DNA of 64,000 bases from Anastrepha obliqua (taxonomy: Eukaryota; Arthropoda; Insecta; Diptera; Tephritidae). The notes under the pieces are model-generated. The model saw only the letters and a program-made list of their open reading frames with translations, was not told the DNA's origin and ran no database searches. The stretch's first letter is position 1. Every line of letters begins with the position of its first letter. The stretch spans positions 122,715,792 through 122,779,791 of the forward strand of contig NC_072892.1 of NCBI RefSeq assembly GCF_027943255.1. The letters are read 5' to 3'. This document shows positions 11,754-25,082 of the stretch, one piece after another. Position numbers and translations under genes: made by a program.

Positions 11754-12731
11754 CATTCTGTCAAAAAAGTACAGGGAAATTTTCAATAAAACACAAAATT
11801 ATGGTTTAATCATCAAAATTTATTTTGCCGCCTTCAAAATAGGCTCCATTCGAAACTATACTCATATGCCAACGGTTAGTCCAGTCATCAAAGCACCTTT
11901 TAAACGCGTTTGAAGGAATCTTCTTCAGCTCTTTCAGCGAATTCTCCTTAATGGCGTCTTTTGAGAAAAGAAACAAGTCACAGGTGGTAAAATCCGGTAA
12001 ATACGGTGGTTGTTCGATGATATTTATCGAGTTTTTGGTCAAAGCAGTGTTCACAATATGAGCCTTGTGAGATGGTGCGTTATCATAGTGCAAGATCCAT
12101 GAGTTTTCCTTCCACAAATTGGGCCGTTTCCTACGCACATCCCCTCTCAAACGTCGCATAGCTCCCAAATAATATTCTTTATTTACCGTAGAACCATTTG
12201 GTTCCGAGATTCCGAGTGCACATCATATGATAATAAAAGAAAACGAGTGGCATGACTTTCACTTTTGACCGACTTTGACGGGTTTTTCTGAGTTTTGGCT
12301 CATATGGATGGCGCCATTCAGCTGCCTGATGATTGTTTTACATGCTAAACTCATATACCCACGTCTCATCGCCGTTATGATGTGCTGATGCGCTGGATAA
12401 ACGATGGCTCTGAATTCATGTTTTTGATAAAGCACACTCGTCATAGGCTTTCTGCAAAATTTTCAATGATTCGACATACGAAATCCCTTTCAAAACACAA
12501 AATTGAAGACAAATTCTTTGTTCGATATTTTTATCTATAGTGAAAGTCGTAGAGCACACCTGCGGTTAACTGATATAATTAAATGCAAAAAACAAGCTAA
12601 TTGGGAGCTCACGCTCAAACTCTGCGACACTATAGAAAACAGTTGTACCAATATTCCGGCAAGAAAAATTTAGACATATGTGTAACACGCGCTTTTAAAA
12701 TGAACAATTCTCGACATTTTTTTGACAGAAT
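11754..12731 (-). mobile_element. Internally deleted mariner (DD34D)
   Basis: Termini CATTCTGTCAAAAAAGTAC at 11,754 and the inverted AATTCTGTCAAAAAA-type end at 12,731, each next to TA. Minus-strand coding: IEQRICLQFCVLKG…LQKAYDECALSK, a deletion, then NGDETWVYEF (first Asp), EWRHPYEPK, SRSKVKVM, TVNKEYYL, RKRPNLW and HYDNAPSHKA (second Asp), and PDFTTCDLFLF (third Asp, 34 residues later). The continuous frame 12,168-11,806 covers the last third. A stop follows the first catalytic block and part of the HTH region is deleted. A second copy lies at 38.3 kb. Confidence 0.8.
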
Positions 12732-13137
12732 TATATACATTATGTCGAGCATTTTCGTTCCGCGAGAGAGAAAACAGATATAACGTAGATGAAAACAGAG
12801 AAAGAGCTATACCTTATATATATCTTCGATACACTTTAGGCTAATTTTCCTGAGTTTTTCCTTGCGGTTGTAATTTCTAGTGAGAAATAATGCTGCCCCC
12901 TTTTTGGCGCTTGTTTGTTGGTGCAAACTTGTAGGAAATGTATTTTTGGTGCCTACTGTTTGGGCGGTCCTGGAATCGCTGCATTTGTGCGAGTGATAAA
13001 CGCTCGGAGTAGCGCGCGTTGTTGTCATGGTTTGTGTCCGGCGTTTACCTACACCGGTCGACCCTTCTCCGATTTTTGTAAATTTTGTGTATTTGTATTC
13101 TCTGCAAATATTGTGAATTTATTTAGATATACATTCT

Positions 13138-13144
<7 letters not shown>

Positions 13145-13172
<28 letters not shown>
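13145..13172. repeat. (TC)n microsatellite
   Basis: About 28 bp of uninterrupted TC dinucleotides, extended by looser CT-rich sequence on both sides. It accounts for the Ser/Leu-rich open frame on the plus strand here. Confidence 0.9.
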
Positions 13173-13175
<3 letters not shown>

Positions 13176-13249
13176 CTCACCCGGGTCTCTCCCTCTTTCC
13201 TTGTCTGTCTTGAAAGTTTCACTTCTGTTATGTGTACTACGCTACACGC

Positions 13250-13630
13250 ACTTTTTTTTTGGATATGGGTTCCGACCCTAATATCTGGCCCATAAACCCC
13301 CTAGCCTCCAGTAATGATGCGTTTGATGAGTGTTGGGTTGGGCTCAGCCTTGGAAATCATATCTTTAGCGATATCAACCTTTTCTTTCAACTGGTTCCTC
13401 TTTTGCATGAAATTCAGGCTCTTTGGCACCAACTTTACAGCAAAACGGCGTTAACCCATATCAATGCAATGTCCTGAACGGATCCATAGTCAATACTCAA
13501 GTCCTCTGCCGGCTCTCTGATGGATAATTTGCGGTTATTGATCAATTTTTCTTTCAGTCTGAAATCAGTTGACTTACAGCGTCACCTGGGGGTTGTTCCG
13601 AGCACTTGTTGATCAAGTGGTATATACCAT
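13250..13630 (-). pseudogene. Mariner transposase remnant, HTH to first catalytic region
   Basis: Minus-strand pieces in alternating frames read NNRKLSIREPAEDLSI-DYGSVQDI, RRFAVKLVPKSLNFMQKRNQ and KDMISKAEPNPT-LIKRIITG. This corresponds to the second HTH of DD34D mariners and the linker leading to TGDE. The frame stops just at the first catalytic Asp (GGCTAG in place of GGCGAT). No TIR was found, so this is a truncated and decayed copy, related to but not part of the element at 11.75-12.73 kb. Confidence 0.6.
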
Positions 13631-14179
13631 GTCGATGCTTGTGCCAAACATGCATTTTTTCTGCCACGGCAACGGATTTTAGAAAACCCTCATGAATTTT
13701 GTCCTGTAGTGGCGGCCTAATACGATTTAATTCGAGAACTTCACCAAAAATCGAAGTCGAAAGTTGATCGGCCTATTGTTGTCGGTTTTATCCACGACGA
13801 AAGTCATAAAAAATCATCTTGCGAAAATCTGTCCGACTAAATTTTTTGGCCTTATTTATATTTTACGTTTATGTAAACAAAAAAATTGCACTCAGCTGTT
13901 GCTATATATGGCACGGTTTAATTTGCAGCATGAACTTCTCCTCCAGTTAATGGAACGGCTTTTGTGTTCATATGCAGCTCTATGATATCACTGAATTGCA
14001 GATGATTTCCTGAGTTGTATTTCCATGGTAAATGGTAGTGTAACTTAAGAGCCTTTGAGAACCGCAGAGAGTAGAGGAAGAGAGTAGACCTATAATTAGA
14101 CTAAAGACATAACCAAATTATCCCCGCACGACATAGTGTCACTGAACTTAAGATTGTTGAATTCTTGCTTTTACTGATG
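13631..14179. other. Nothing clearly recognised
   Basis: It may include the decayed N-terminal end of the mariner remnant at 13.25-13.63 kb, but no motif can be defended. No host gene signal. Confidence 0.3.
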
Positions 14180-15468
<1,289 letters not shown>

Positions 15469-15469
15469 T

Positions 15470-16150
15470 CATCATTGTTGGCTGGACAACCCTGGTCGGA
15501 TCTTCGCCTGCTGTAGCATATGCCTCCAATTTTCTCGGTTTCGTGCCTGTATCCTCCATGCCTGAAATCGCAATAAGCCTGCGTCTTCTTCTACACCGTC
15601 TATCCATCTAACCGGCAGGCGACCCCTTCTTCTTTGTTTGTGGCATTTACCGCCTTTATCGCATATCCTCTCGAAAACCAGTAGCTTCAGATATCTGCAC
15701 CCTTTAGTGTCCACGTTTCATCGTAAAGCAAGATGGGAATTATAATTGAGCGATACAGTGAAATCTTTGTTTTTCTGTCTAGGAGAAGTCGCCTTATGTG
15801 TTGACACAGCGAAAACTAGCAACGGTTGGCCATAAGCATTCTATGGCCGATTTCTGCAGAAATTTTGTTGTCATGAATATTGATAACCCCAAGGTATTTA
15901 AATTCCTTCAACACTTCGAAACCAAAGTCACCGATTTTTAGTATTTGACTCACATTTCGTCTGACAGACTCCGATGTAGTTGAAACTAGCGCTTTAGTTT
16001 TGGCTTTGTTTATTTCTTAACCCATACATTTTGCTGCTCTCTCAATACTTGCGAAGGCTTCTTTCAAACACGGCAATGAGGATGCGATTATATCTATGTC
16101 GTAGTTATATTTTCAGTCTTCCAACTTTATTCCGTCTTATAGACGTTGAT
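15470..16150 (-). pseudogene. RTE-like LINE, end of RT to 3' tail
   Basis: Minus-strand reading: YNYDIDIIASSLPCLKEAFA (the RT box that should read YADD), INKAKTKALVSTTSESVRRN, EFKYLGVINIHDNK, SLYRSIIIPILLYDETWTL, then in another frame RRRGRLPVRWIDGVEEDAG and NRENWRHMLQQAK. This is the end of the RT domain and the conserved RRRGRxxxRWIDGV tail of RTE-type LINEs. The catalytic box is mutated, and stops and frameshifts are present. The 3' end has ATGATGATGAT just before the 5'-truncated neighbour LINE begins. Confidence 0.75.
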
Positions 16151-18254
16151 ATCAAGCCTGACAGTTTTTGCATTTGTTTTGTTGTGAGAGAAAGTTCATC
16201 CACGTATGTACCTTCGATTTAGTTCGGGAATAGGTTATTCCCCAAGTTTTAAAGCAAATTGATACAGTTATATATTGCAATACTTCCCTATTATAAAAAA
16301 AATCTGTTTTTTTTTCATCTACCAGCCAATTTCGGTCCACATGTTAGTGCAGCCATTAAGCGGACGTTAATTTGACTCCAACGCGATTTCTTTTTACTCC
16401 AACTGACACTTTTGTTGCCCCCTTTCTCCTTTCGGGCAAGGGTTTCAAGGCCCCGTACCACAAAGGCTGGCATGTTGTTTACTTGCCTAGCTTTGTGCTG
16501 CCACGTCGCCGCGCATTGCCTCAGCTTGAAAGGGGCGTTGCGGCATGAAGGATGGTGAGCAAGCATAACGTAGCGTGTCGTGCTGAGTTGAGCTGAGCTG
16601 TGTCGTGCTCCAACTCTGTTTATTCGCTCATTTGTGTTTGTCTATTTGAACTTTCTCTTGTTTCGTTTGCATTTGCAAATATTCCTGCTGACTGACTGCT
16701 GTCAACCAACAATCATCAACCGTCGACTACAGGCAACTGAATACCGACTGTGACGTTTAGCTGATGTCGAGAAGGGCCAAGAGAGTTCTGCAACTGTACT
16801 ATTCGCTGGCGCGCTGTTTTTGCAGTTATTGTGCCATGGGTGCCAACACTAACACTGCTGCAAGTGCCACTCTCTGCTTTTTCTCCTTCGCCTTCGTTTT
16901 TGGCATGCCAATTGACGTTGGCGTTGGCGTTGACGGAAAAGTCGTTTCACTTAGCTTTACATTACTTTGCTTTCAGTTGGTTTTGCTTGCCAGATTTCGA
17001 GATTGAGACGAGAATGCAGGCGGATACTCTAAACTGACTTAGCACAGTATTGGAGAGGGTAGAAAGTCGCTTTCAGTCAATGGCGTTCACGGCCGGTTCT
17101 CCTCTAACTCACTTCAGTGCGCTGCCCACATCATGATCGCCTACAAATATACAACACTTTTCGCACTTCTCCTCGGCGCCTGCCGCATAATTTGCTTGTT
17201 GCTGCAGCAGTTTTTGTTGTCCTCCAAACATTGCGCTACACTACGTTCTGCAATGGAGTGCGTTGCGTTGTGGTTCAGTGCTATCCTAGCCGGAATTGTG
17301 AAGTGGATCGAACAAATATGTTTACAGTTAGCACATGTGCAATTATTTGATTAAACTGTAAAGAGCACACAAAATCAGGCTAGCTTTGCATACCACCCAT
17401 GCATGCGATACACACACAGAGGCAGGCGTTTGTTCACGGCGCTCATATACATATACGTGTACTACGTACTTGCAATTCCATATAGGTATGTACATACATG
17501 TATGTTGATAAGGGCATATAGATGTATGTAGGTTTGTATGTAAATGACGAGGCGTTCGGTAGAAACACAACTGGAATGAAAGAATATTGGCTTCCAAGGC
17601 TTCTACCGGACAGACTTTGCCTGTTTAGTGCGCTTCTCGGCTGGACAAACGGTCGGCATACACACACACACACAAATTCTTCATGGAGTATTGGTGTATG
17701 TGTGCCGCTTGGTAGCAGCAACGCTATTGTGTACAGTGTACACTCGCTGTAGTCAAACAATCACACTTAATGCAAAAGGAAAACAAATTAAAATCAAACT
17801 TCGGCATCACTCCGTCACATTTACAGCCAAATCATGGCAAGGAATGGAATAATTTCACACTTACTTTTTTGATTCGCTTTTTCTCAATGCTAAATGATAT
17901 TACAAATAAATATTTTGATTTTGATTCGATGGGACTGCTCATATGCAAACACAAATACATACATATATTGCATATACATCGACAGTTACATATTTACATT
18001 CATTCGTAATTACACACATAAATAAACAGCTGCATATTTAGCGATAAGAATTAAATAGTATCCGCCCGAGCTAATTATAAAACTTTTTGGCAGACCAAAC
18101 ATGCACACCAGTTATTAATAAAAAATAACAAATCCGAGACTATTTATATTCGAGAGGAGGGGAAGTACATATAAAAAATATATTGGGTCTGACAGGCGCT
18201 GAAAAAAGTTCCAGAAAACTAATGATGAAAATATACGATCTTGTTATCGCACTT
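16151..18254. other. Complex DNA with microsatellites, no gene recognised
   Basis: 16.3-17.4 kb has higher complexity and G+C than its surroundings and may be host single-copy sequence, but no exon or family could be defended. A (CA)n run lies at about 17,659-17,674 and TATG-type runs near 17.5 and 17.95 kb. Confidence 0.4.
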
Positions 18255-18593
18255 TTACTTCGTCGTCGGAACCTTGCCTTCACTATCTGTGGAGCGCTGC
18301 CTTTTCTCGGCATCAGTCCGGTTCGCAAACGTGGAGTTGGATGCCTTGCACCCTTCACGAATTGCGAAATGCGCCCGACTACTCTCGACGTCCTTCTTCG
18401 CCCAGGTCAGCCGTTCCCTCTTCTTTTTCATCAGATTGGACTTGTTGCCAAGAGAGTCGCAGATCCTGATCGCAGCCTCGTAGCGCGATTTCGCCTTAAA
18501 CCTTTCCTTTGATGTCTTCACTCTGTGCCCTTTTTTTGTTATCAGAACTGGAACTTGGAGTCTTTTCCAGAGAGTGAAGTAGTACGTCTTCAT
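18255..18593 (-). pseudogene. Possible LINE ORF1 fragment (uncertain)
   Basis: A 112-codon minus-strand frame, very rich in Lys/Arg/Ser, with SRYEAAIRICDSLGNKSNLM, AIREGCKASNSTFANRTD and AEKRQRSTDSE. The KRQRS-type segment resembles the low-complexity N-terminal part of ORF1 (gag-like) proteins of fly LINEs, but no zinc knuckle is present. Bias in base composition could also explain the open frame. Function not assigned. Confidence 0.25.
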
Positions 18594-19882
18594 CCGCGGT
18601 GTTTACACTCATTACACTCACATCTAGAAAAAAATGATTTTGACTATATTTCAAGCGCGGCTAGTATCGCCCCTTTGTAATTACAGTACAATCCAGGTAT
18701 AGTGAACTAATTCGTGCAAGGAATTTATGAAATTAGGAATTTAAATACGCTTTGAGTTAGTTCATTCATGAAATAAACACATTTTATTTAAAATATCATA
18801 TCATATTCAATTCAAACATTTTTATATATTAAAATTAACTTTTTCCAAAGAGCCTTTGGTATCGACTTGCCTCTTTTTTCTTTTAAGACGCTCATTTAGA
18901 TCTTCATCTCTAAAACTTCAAAGAGAGTTACCCGTTAAATAACTGTAAAATAAAAACAACCACTAATCGAATACATTTTTTTCTATTCTTAGGATTTTTT
19001 CACACAACTCAGTACAAAAGAAATTTGGTATTCACTCGATCCAGGAGTTCAGTTAGTCGTAGTTCATTCAGCCACGTTTGTAGTGTAGTTGGTTGTATTT
19101 TATCTTCACCTTTGGTCCTAGCGGAAGTAACTCGTATAAGTAAACATATGTTGGTAGCGCTAGGAAAGAGCTGCCAAAAATTACATTTTTTTGGAAGCAC
19201 CTAAAGGTTCACGAAAATTTTGAGTAATTTCTGTAGTTTTTTTATAATATAATAAAAAAAATGAAAAACGATATTTAAATTTTTTAGGCTTTTTATTTAT
19301 TTCTTTTACATAATTTTTTTTTTAATTTTGATAATTGTAAAACTTGCGCTGAAGTTGACCTTCTCGAAAAATTGGACCTGGACGGTTTTGTCCATTTTGG
19401 CTTATTTATTTATATGAAACATAAATCCAAAAAATTAATCAGTATGACTGTAGCAATGTCTCGTACTAGAATAAAAAAACATAAAATTTTATAAAATGGT
19501 GCAGTTTTGAATTTGACACTCTAAAATCGGATTTTTTTTTTTCAGTGTTTTAGTCAAAAAAATAATAAAATAATAATATGATAATAATAAAATAATAATA
19601 TGATTCTGGTACGGGCGATAGCCATTGATGTTGTGATACTAAAATTTCAGACGATTCGGTTGAACAGTTTTTTTTTTTTTTTGTTTGGCAATATCAGGCC
19701 TAAAAAGGTCGTTTCGAGGTAAATGAGTTTAAAGTTTGAGGTACAGAAGCGCGAGTTACCGATGGTCACCTTCCAACCAGCAGCAACCCAGAATCACCGA
19801 TAGTCACCGTCAACCCAGCTACTACCTACCAACAGCGGATACGAGTTCAACAAACTAAATTGGCACAGATATGAGCACATAC

Positions 19883-19917
<35 letters not shown>

Positions 19918-20077
19918 CACACATACGTAAGCATTTATTTTTTTAACCTCTTCCAAGAATTATTTCCAAATTAATTCTTTAAATATATTATATGCTTGAA
20001 TTGCACAAATATTAACATTCTACCTGAATTTATAATACAACAACAATTTCCCAAAAGTATTTTGCTTTTATTAATAA
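18594..20077. other. A+T-rich DNA, one (CATA)n microsatellite
   Basis: No coding frame recognised. There is a short tandem of AATAATAATATGAT units near 19,560-19,600 and a (CATA)n run at about 19,883-19,912. Confidence 0.4.
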
Positions 20078-20254
20078 CTAGCAAACCCGGCCCCCTTCGC
20101 TGGGCACACTAAAATAGAATAGATATGGTTTAGAACAGAAAATATATGGTTTTCATATTATTTATTTCTTTATTCTTTATTCAAGCGCTTTGGCATAAAC
20201 AATATTTTTTGTTTTTCTATTTGTTTTTGAGTAAATATAAAATATAAATTGAAA

Positions 20255-20327
20255 ATCAGGAAAAAAGAAGATTGTTTTTAAATGTCAAATCAACGCATAT
20301 GAATAAACAATCGTCTTTTTTCCTGAT
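20255..20327. repeat. 23-bp hairpin inside the Helentron-like element
   Basis: ATCAGGAAAAAAGAAGATTG… at 20,255-20,277 pairs with its inverted copy at 20,305-20,327 with one mismatch and a 27-nt loop. Subterminal inverted repeats of this kind are known in Helentron-associated elements. Confidence 0.7.
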
Positions 20328-20739
20328 CATCCATGAATTTTTCGTTTCAATTTATATGTTTTATTAAGCATTGGAGCTTTTTTAACCATTATCCATTTAT
20401 ATTTTTCAAAAAAAAAAACGAAAAAAATTTTTTTTTCACGAACACATAATTTCATTCGGATTTCACATTAAATTCTCAAATTTCGTAAGAAATTATTCAC
20501 TGTTCCAAAATCCACTCCAAAAAAATTCACAAACAATTTTTACATGTTGCACTTACGTGTTTTCCTTATGGCATCCAAATCAGAAAGAAATATAGACCCA
20601 TTGTAACTCACACTGTCAATTTGACAGTTCAGTTCCGCCCCAAGCGTTAAAAAAGTAAGCGACATTATGGATGGTTCAAAAGAACGCTGTACCCGTTGCC
20701 AGTGCTCCGAATTACAACCAAACTTTACGAAACCCATTT

Positions 20740-21720
20740 TCAATACTTACTTAACAATGTACGTAAGTTTGGTTTAATTCGGTGCAAAGACACGGCGGGT
20801 CCACGTTTTGGCATATATTTCGAGACCCTAGTCATCAATAGGTATGAAAATTACCCCGTATTAAAGCACTTATCAACAGCTTTCATTTGATACCCATATT
20901 GTACATACACAACCAAAGGTTACCCGGGTGCACGTTTTGACCTATATCTCGAGACCCCAGTCACGGAGCGGCATGAAAAATACTCTGTACTAAAGCATTC
21001 CCCAACAGCTTCAATTTGATATCCATATTGTACAAACACATTCTAGGCTCCACGTTTTGGTCTCTATCTCGAGACCCTAGTCACGGAGTGGCATGAAAAA
21101 TACTCTGAACTAAAGCATTCACCAACAGCTTCCATTTGATACCCATATTGTACATACACATCCGAAGGTTACCCGGGTCCACATTTTGACCTATATCTCG
21201 AGACCCTATCTACCAATAGGTATTCAAACTATACGGAAATCATCTTCAATATCTACTTAAGAATGTGTGTAAGTTTGGTTTAATTCGGTGCAAAGACACG
21301 GCGGGTCCACGTTTTGGCATATATTTCCAGACCCTAGTCATCAATAGGTATGAAAATTACCCCATATTAAAGCACTTATCAACAGCTTTCATTTGATACC
21401 CATATTGTACATACACAACCAAAGGTTACCCGGGTCCACGTTTTGACCTATATCTCGAGACCCCAGTCACGGAGCGGCATGAAAAATACTCTGTACTAAA
21501 GCACTCACCAACAGCTTCAATTTGATACCCATATTGTACATACACATCCGAAGGTTACCCGGGTCCACGTTTTGACCTATATCTCGAGACCCCAGTCACG
21601 GAGCGGCATGAAAAATACTCTGTACTAAAGCATTCACCAACAGCTTTCATTTGATACCCATATTGTACATACACGTCCGAAGGTTACCCGGGTCCACGTT
21701 TTGACCTATATCTCGAGCCC
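20740..21720. repeat. Tandem array, ~127-bp unit, about eight copies
   Basis: Units begin with GGGTCCACGTTTTG(A/G)C and contain ATATCTCGAGACCC(C/T)AGTCA, then AAAGCATTCACCAACAGCTT and ATTTGATACCCATATTGTAC. Two unit classes exist: one with CATCAATAGGTATGAAAAT, one with CACGGAGCGGCATGAAAAA. The phrase GGTGCAAAGACACGGCGGGT recurs at about 20,784 and 21,287, about 503 bp or four units apart, so the array has a higher-order organisation. It is internal to the Helentron-like element. Confidence 0.85.
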
Positions 21721-21868
21721 TATTTCCAAAATAAAATATAATCCATGTTACTCGTGGATAATGTAGCTTTCGAATGGTGAAAGAATTTTTAAAATCGGTC
21801 CAGTAGTTTTTGAGCCTATTCGTAACAAACAAACAAACAAAGTTTTCCTCTTTATAATATTATATTAA

Positions 21869-22249
21869 TAATATGAATAATTAAGTCAACTTTACTTTTC
21901 CAAGAATTGTTTTAATTTTAATAATAAAAGTTCATAATTGCATTATACATTTAAGTCACTTTTACTTTTCTGGGAATTGTTTTGTTTCTTTGGTCTTTTT
22001 GTAAAAATTATTAACTATTGAAGTAGTATAAGTAAAAGAAAAACCTAAAATAAATTGCAATTATTATCAATCAATCAACAACTCGTGTTGTTATTCATTA
22101 ACTCGCGCGGACCGCTCTCTACCTAGTTAATGGGCTGTAGAAGCTGTAATATTGGGAATTTCTTCATGAAAATTTCACAGTATATTCTTAAGATACAATA
22201 CTTACGAAATATCGAAAAAACAAAAATCGATTTTTTTAATTTCTAGAGC
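21869..22249. other. Nothing recognised
   Basis: A short A+T-rich spacer between the Helentron-like element and the LINE fragment, without identifiable signals. Confidence 0.3.
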
Positions 22250-23410
22250 ACCGGGCCCCCTTAATAAGATTGCCTTCATACAGAGAATCATTTGTTGCCT
22301 CAAGTCGTTACTTGTGATGCTCGTGCTCTGTCAGCACTATCTGTGTTCTCGTTCTTCCAAATGTTGTTGTTGGCTTTAGACTAAAAACTAGCAATTGCAA
22401 GATGTGTGAACACGACCTGAACACCAAACGGGAATTTGCAATGTCGAAGCAACAAAAATCTCTCCAAAGATAGCGAGGATAGAGGTTTGGATCTATGGCC
22501 GCATTTTCCAGGTAATTTAGTTTGCGTCGTGCCACTGCTGGGCAGTCGCATAGAACATGTTCTGCTGTTTCTTGAGCCTCTTTGCAGAGTCTATCGCACC
22601 TATTTTTTTCACGTGATAATTAAGTTTACAGTGTCCTGTTAGTAGTTTAGTGTAAAGTTTTATGTCCTTTCTACTTAGGTTAAGAATTGCTTCTGCCTTT
22701 ATGCGTTCTGGCTATATTATTATTGGGCTCTCCAGTAGTCGATTAGCCCTCGTTTTTCCTGCTCACGTAGAAAGGCACTTTTGAAGCTGTTATTTACCCT
22801 GCAGAAAGGTTCAGGGAGTATTTGGCCCCTTTTTCGTAAAAGTGTCCGCAATTTCATTCCCTTCATGCCCCTCATGTCCTAGAACCCACATCAAGGTAAC
22901 TAAGTTTCTTGATGCTAGAGTGTTGAGTGTTTTGAAACATTCCCAGACCAACCTTCATTGGAATCAGAAGCTATCCAGCGATTTTAGAGCTGCTTGACTG
23001 TCAGAGAGAATGTTATATTGGCACCGCTCGTGCCTCTCCGTAGACATTCTCTGGCACACAGTTTTAAAGCGTGGACCTCCGGCTGGAAAATGGATGTGGT
23101 TTTTCCCAGTGCTATTGATTTTTTGAAATGTGGTGCGACAATTCCAGCCCCGGCACTACCGTCCTCCATTTTTGACCCATCAGTAAACCTTACCTGTGTC
23201 TTGTTTTGAGGATATTTCATTATTTCTCCACGCTGAGCGGTCACTAATGAGCAGTTTGAATTTCTTGGAGAATTCTAGTTTTCTCAGGCTATTCTGTATG
23301 CCTTGTTAAGTATTATCAAAATCTTAGTTTGGTCTACTTTTGACCACCATACCAGAGAGCCATAAGTAACCATTGGCACTTTTATTACCTTATAATTACT
23401 CTTTATCACT
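22250..23410 (-). pseudogene. LINE 3' half: end of RT, RNase H and C-terminal region (R1/LOA-like)
   Basis: The minus strand reads VTYGSLVWWSK (end of RT), then RNase H: VRFTDGSKMEDGSAGAGI, FQPEVHALKLCARECLRRG, a one-base slip, ILSDSQAALKSL, and LVTLMWVLGHEGHEGNEIAD with the conserved GHxGxxGNExAD signature. Downstream RKDIKLYTKLLTGHCKLNYH matches the LTGH region that follows RNase H in these LINEs. Stops and frameshifts are frequent. The RNase H domain supports an I/R1/LOA-type element. Confidence 0.8.
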
Positions 23411-23439
23411 CTTCTTGGTTACCAAATGACTACTTTCTA

Positions 23440-24260
23440 ATGGTAAAAAGTTACATGAACGACAAAAATTGTATGTTATATATAATGACGTATATTCATA
23501 CATTGAAGCTATGAACGCAGGAATTCCCCAAGGCAGTGTATAAGGATGTATTTTGCTTCTCATCTACATTGCTGATTTACCGCAACCGTCTTCAGAAAAC
23601 AGCGTGATTGCGACATTTGCAGATGACACTGTACTAATGGCATCTCATAAAGACAGCAAAATTTACAAAACGACAAAACACTGGATTGGTTCAAAAAATG
23701 GAATATAGAAATTAATGACGACAAAATAATTCAAGTCAGTTACATGAGCAGAAAGGTAACCATAGACTCATTAAAGATTGGAAACTCTGACGCGAATACT
23801 GATATGAAAGCTAAATACTTAGGAAATACAATTGACTCTAAACTAAACTGGATGGACCGTATAATAAAAAGACAAAATGAAATAAAAAATCGCTTTCGGC
23901 AACTGTATTGGCTGCTAGGAGCTCAGTCAAAACTGTCGCTGCAAATAAAACCCTAATCAACAAAGTGAAAATCGCACCAATTTGGAAGTATGGTACAGAA
24001 GTTTGGGGCAAAACTCTTAAACCCAATTTGAACATACTGCAACGTGTTCAGTTGAAGATACTTAAGACAATAACCAATTCATCATAAGATATGCCAATCG
24101 CTGATGTTCACTGCGACTTAAACATCGACACAGTTGACGAAGCAATACAAACCGCAGGCAGAAGGCATAAAAGTTGACTTAGAACGCACCGGAATCCGAC
24201 GATGAGGGAGCTTCCTTCCGAAGAAAAATTACGTAACAAGAGACTTTAATGAAAAACACC
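23440..24260 (+). pseudogene. Jockey-clade LINE reverse transcriptase remnant
   Basis: Plus-strand reading: YSYIEAMNAGIPQGSV, a TAA, GCILLLIYIADLPQPSS, TFADDTVLMASHKDS (intact FADD box), IDSLKIGNSDANTD, AKYLGNTIDSKLNWMDRI and LYWLLGAQSKLSLQIK. The GIPQGSV…FADDTVLMA order is that of jockey-type RTs. Multiple frameshifts follow. It lies tail to tail with the minus-strand LINE at 22.25-23.41 kb. No poly(A) or target duplication found. Confidence 0.8.
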
Positions 24261-24612
24261 AACTGACCTTTTCTAATGTAATGATAAGAAATATATTTAT
24301 GTACTTATTTAAATTATCACGGTAAATATTTTAAAAACAAATTGAATATTCCTAAATGATAGGAGCAGGCCATTCCAGTGTCACTTAACTTTCCACATAT
24401 CTGCAAAATAAATTACTTATTGTCATATAGACAGATGTGATATTTTTCTGAAGCCATAAAGACAAAAAAATATATATTCACTCTTCGACTTTTACGAGTA
24501 TATTTAGTTGATGAAATTAATGAACCTTCAGTAACTTTAAAAGCTATTACACATCGATGATATTAAAGTTCTGAATAAACAGATTTTATAAATATTGAAT
24601 TTGATTCATATA

Positions 24613-25082
24613 CCCTATGACTAGAAAGTACCAGGAATTTTTAAATAAAACAAAACAGAGTTAAATTTCCAGCAAATTTATTTTATCTCCTTCAAAATAT
24701 GACCCATCCGAAACAATACACATGTGCCGACGAAGGGATGCACCTTCGTCGCATTCTCTTTGAACTCCTCTATCGACTGGAATCTCCTTCCACGAAATGG
24801 TAACTTCAACTTGGGAAACAAACAGAAATCGCACGGGGCCATATCAGGTGAATATGGTGCTTGCACGATGGTATTTACTTGGTGTGATGGCGCGTTATCA
24901 TCATGCAAAATCCAAAAATTGTTTGTCCACATTTCCGGCCGTTTGCGACGTATAGGCAGACACTAATGATCCGATGGCGCTAAAAAGTGACAGATGTGTG
25001 TCTTACAGTCCTACCAACATAAGAAAAAAATATGAACGGATTCGTTTAAAATAAACATTCCCGGCACTTTTGGAGCATTGGG
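24613..25082 (-). mobile_element. 470-bp mariner MITE retaining catalytic core
   Basis: Imperfect ~30-bp TIRs (CCCTATGACTAGAAAGTACC at 24,613; inverted CCCAATG…AAAAGTGCCGGG ending 25,082), each beside TA. Minus-strand frame 24,932-24,678 has FWILHDDNAPSH (second Asp) and APYSPDMAPCDFCLF (third Asp), but only 22 residues lie between the two Asp instead of 34, so 12 codons are deleted in phase. The N-terminal two thirds is absent: the 5' untranslated part joins directly to RPEMWTNNF. C-terminus …CVLFRMGHILKEIK. Inactive deletion derivative. Confidence 0.8.

Larger units (their letters stand above)
20078..21868 (-). mobile_element. Helentron/Helitron-like non-autonomous element with central tandem array
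   Basis: On the minus strand the element starts near 21,868 in a TATAATATTATAAAGAGG block followed by (GTTT)n and the segment ACTACTGGACCGATTTTAAA, typical of Helitron/Helentron 5' ends in insects. It ends at CTAG (20,081-20,078) followed by T, with a GC-rich pre-terminal stretch (CCCAGCGAAGGGGGCCGGG). No TIRs or target duplication, as expected. Two internal features: a near-perfect 23-bp hairpin (20,255-20,277 with 20,305-20,327) and a tandem array (20.74-21.72 kb). No Rep/helicase frame, so non-autonomous, similar in layout to DINE-1/HINE elements. Confidence 0.75.

Noticed and set aside
12915..13295. 126-codon plus-strand frame
   Set aside because: It is driven by the (TC)n microsatellite, which reads as Ser/Leu repeats, and has no supported start or homology.
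20740..21720. Regular repeats that could suggest a CRISPR array
   Set aside because: Units are ~127 bp, fully repetitive without unique spacers, and lie inside a Helentron-like element of a eukaryotic genome.
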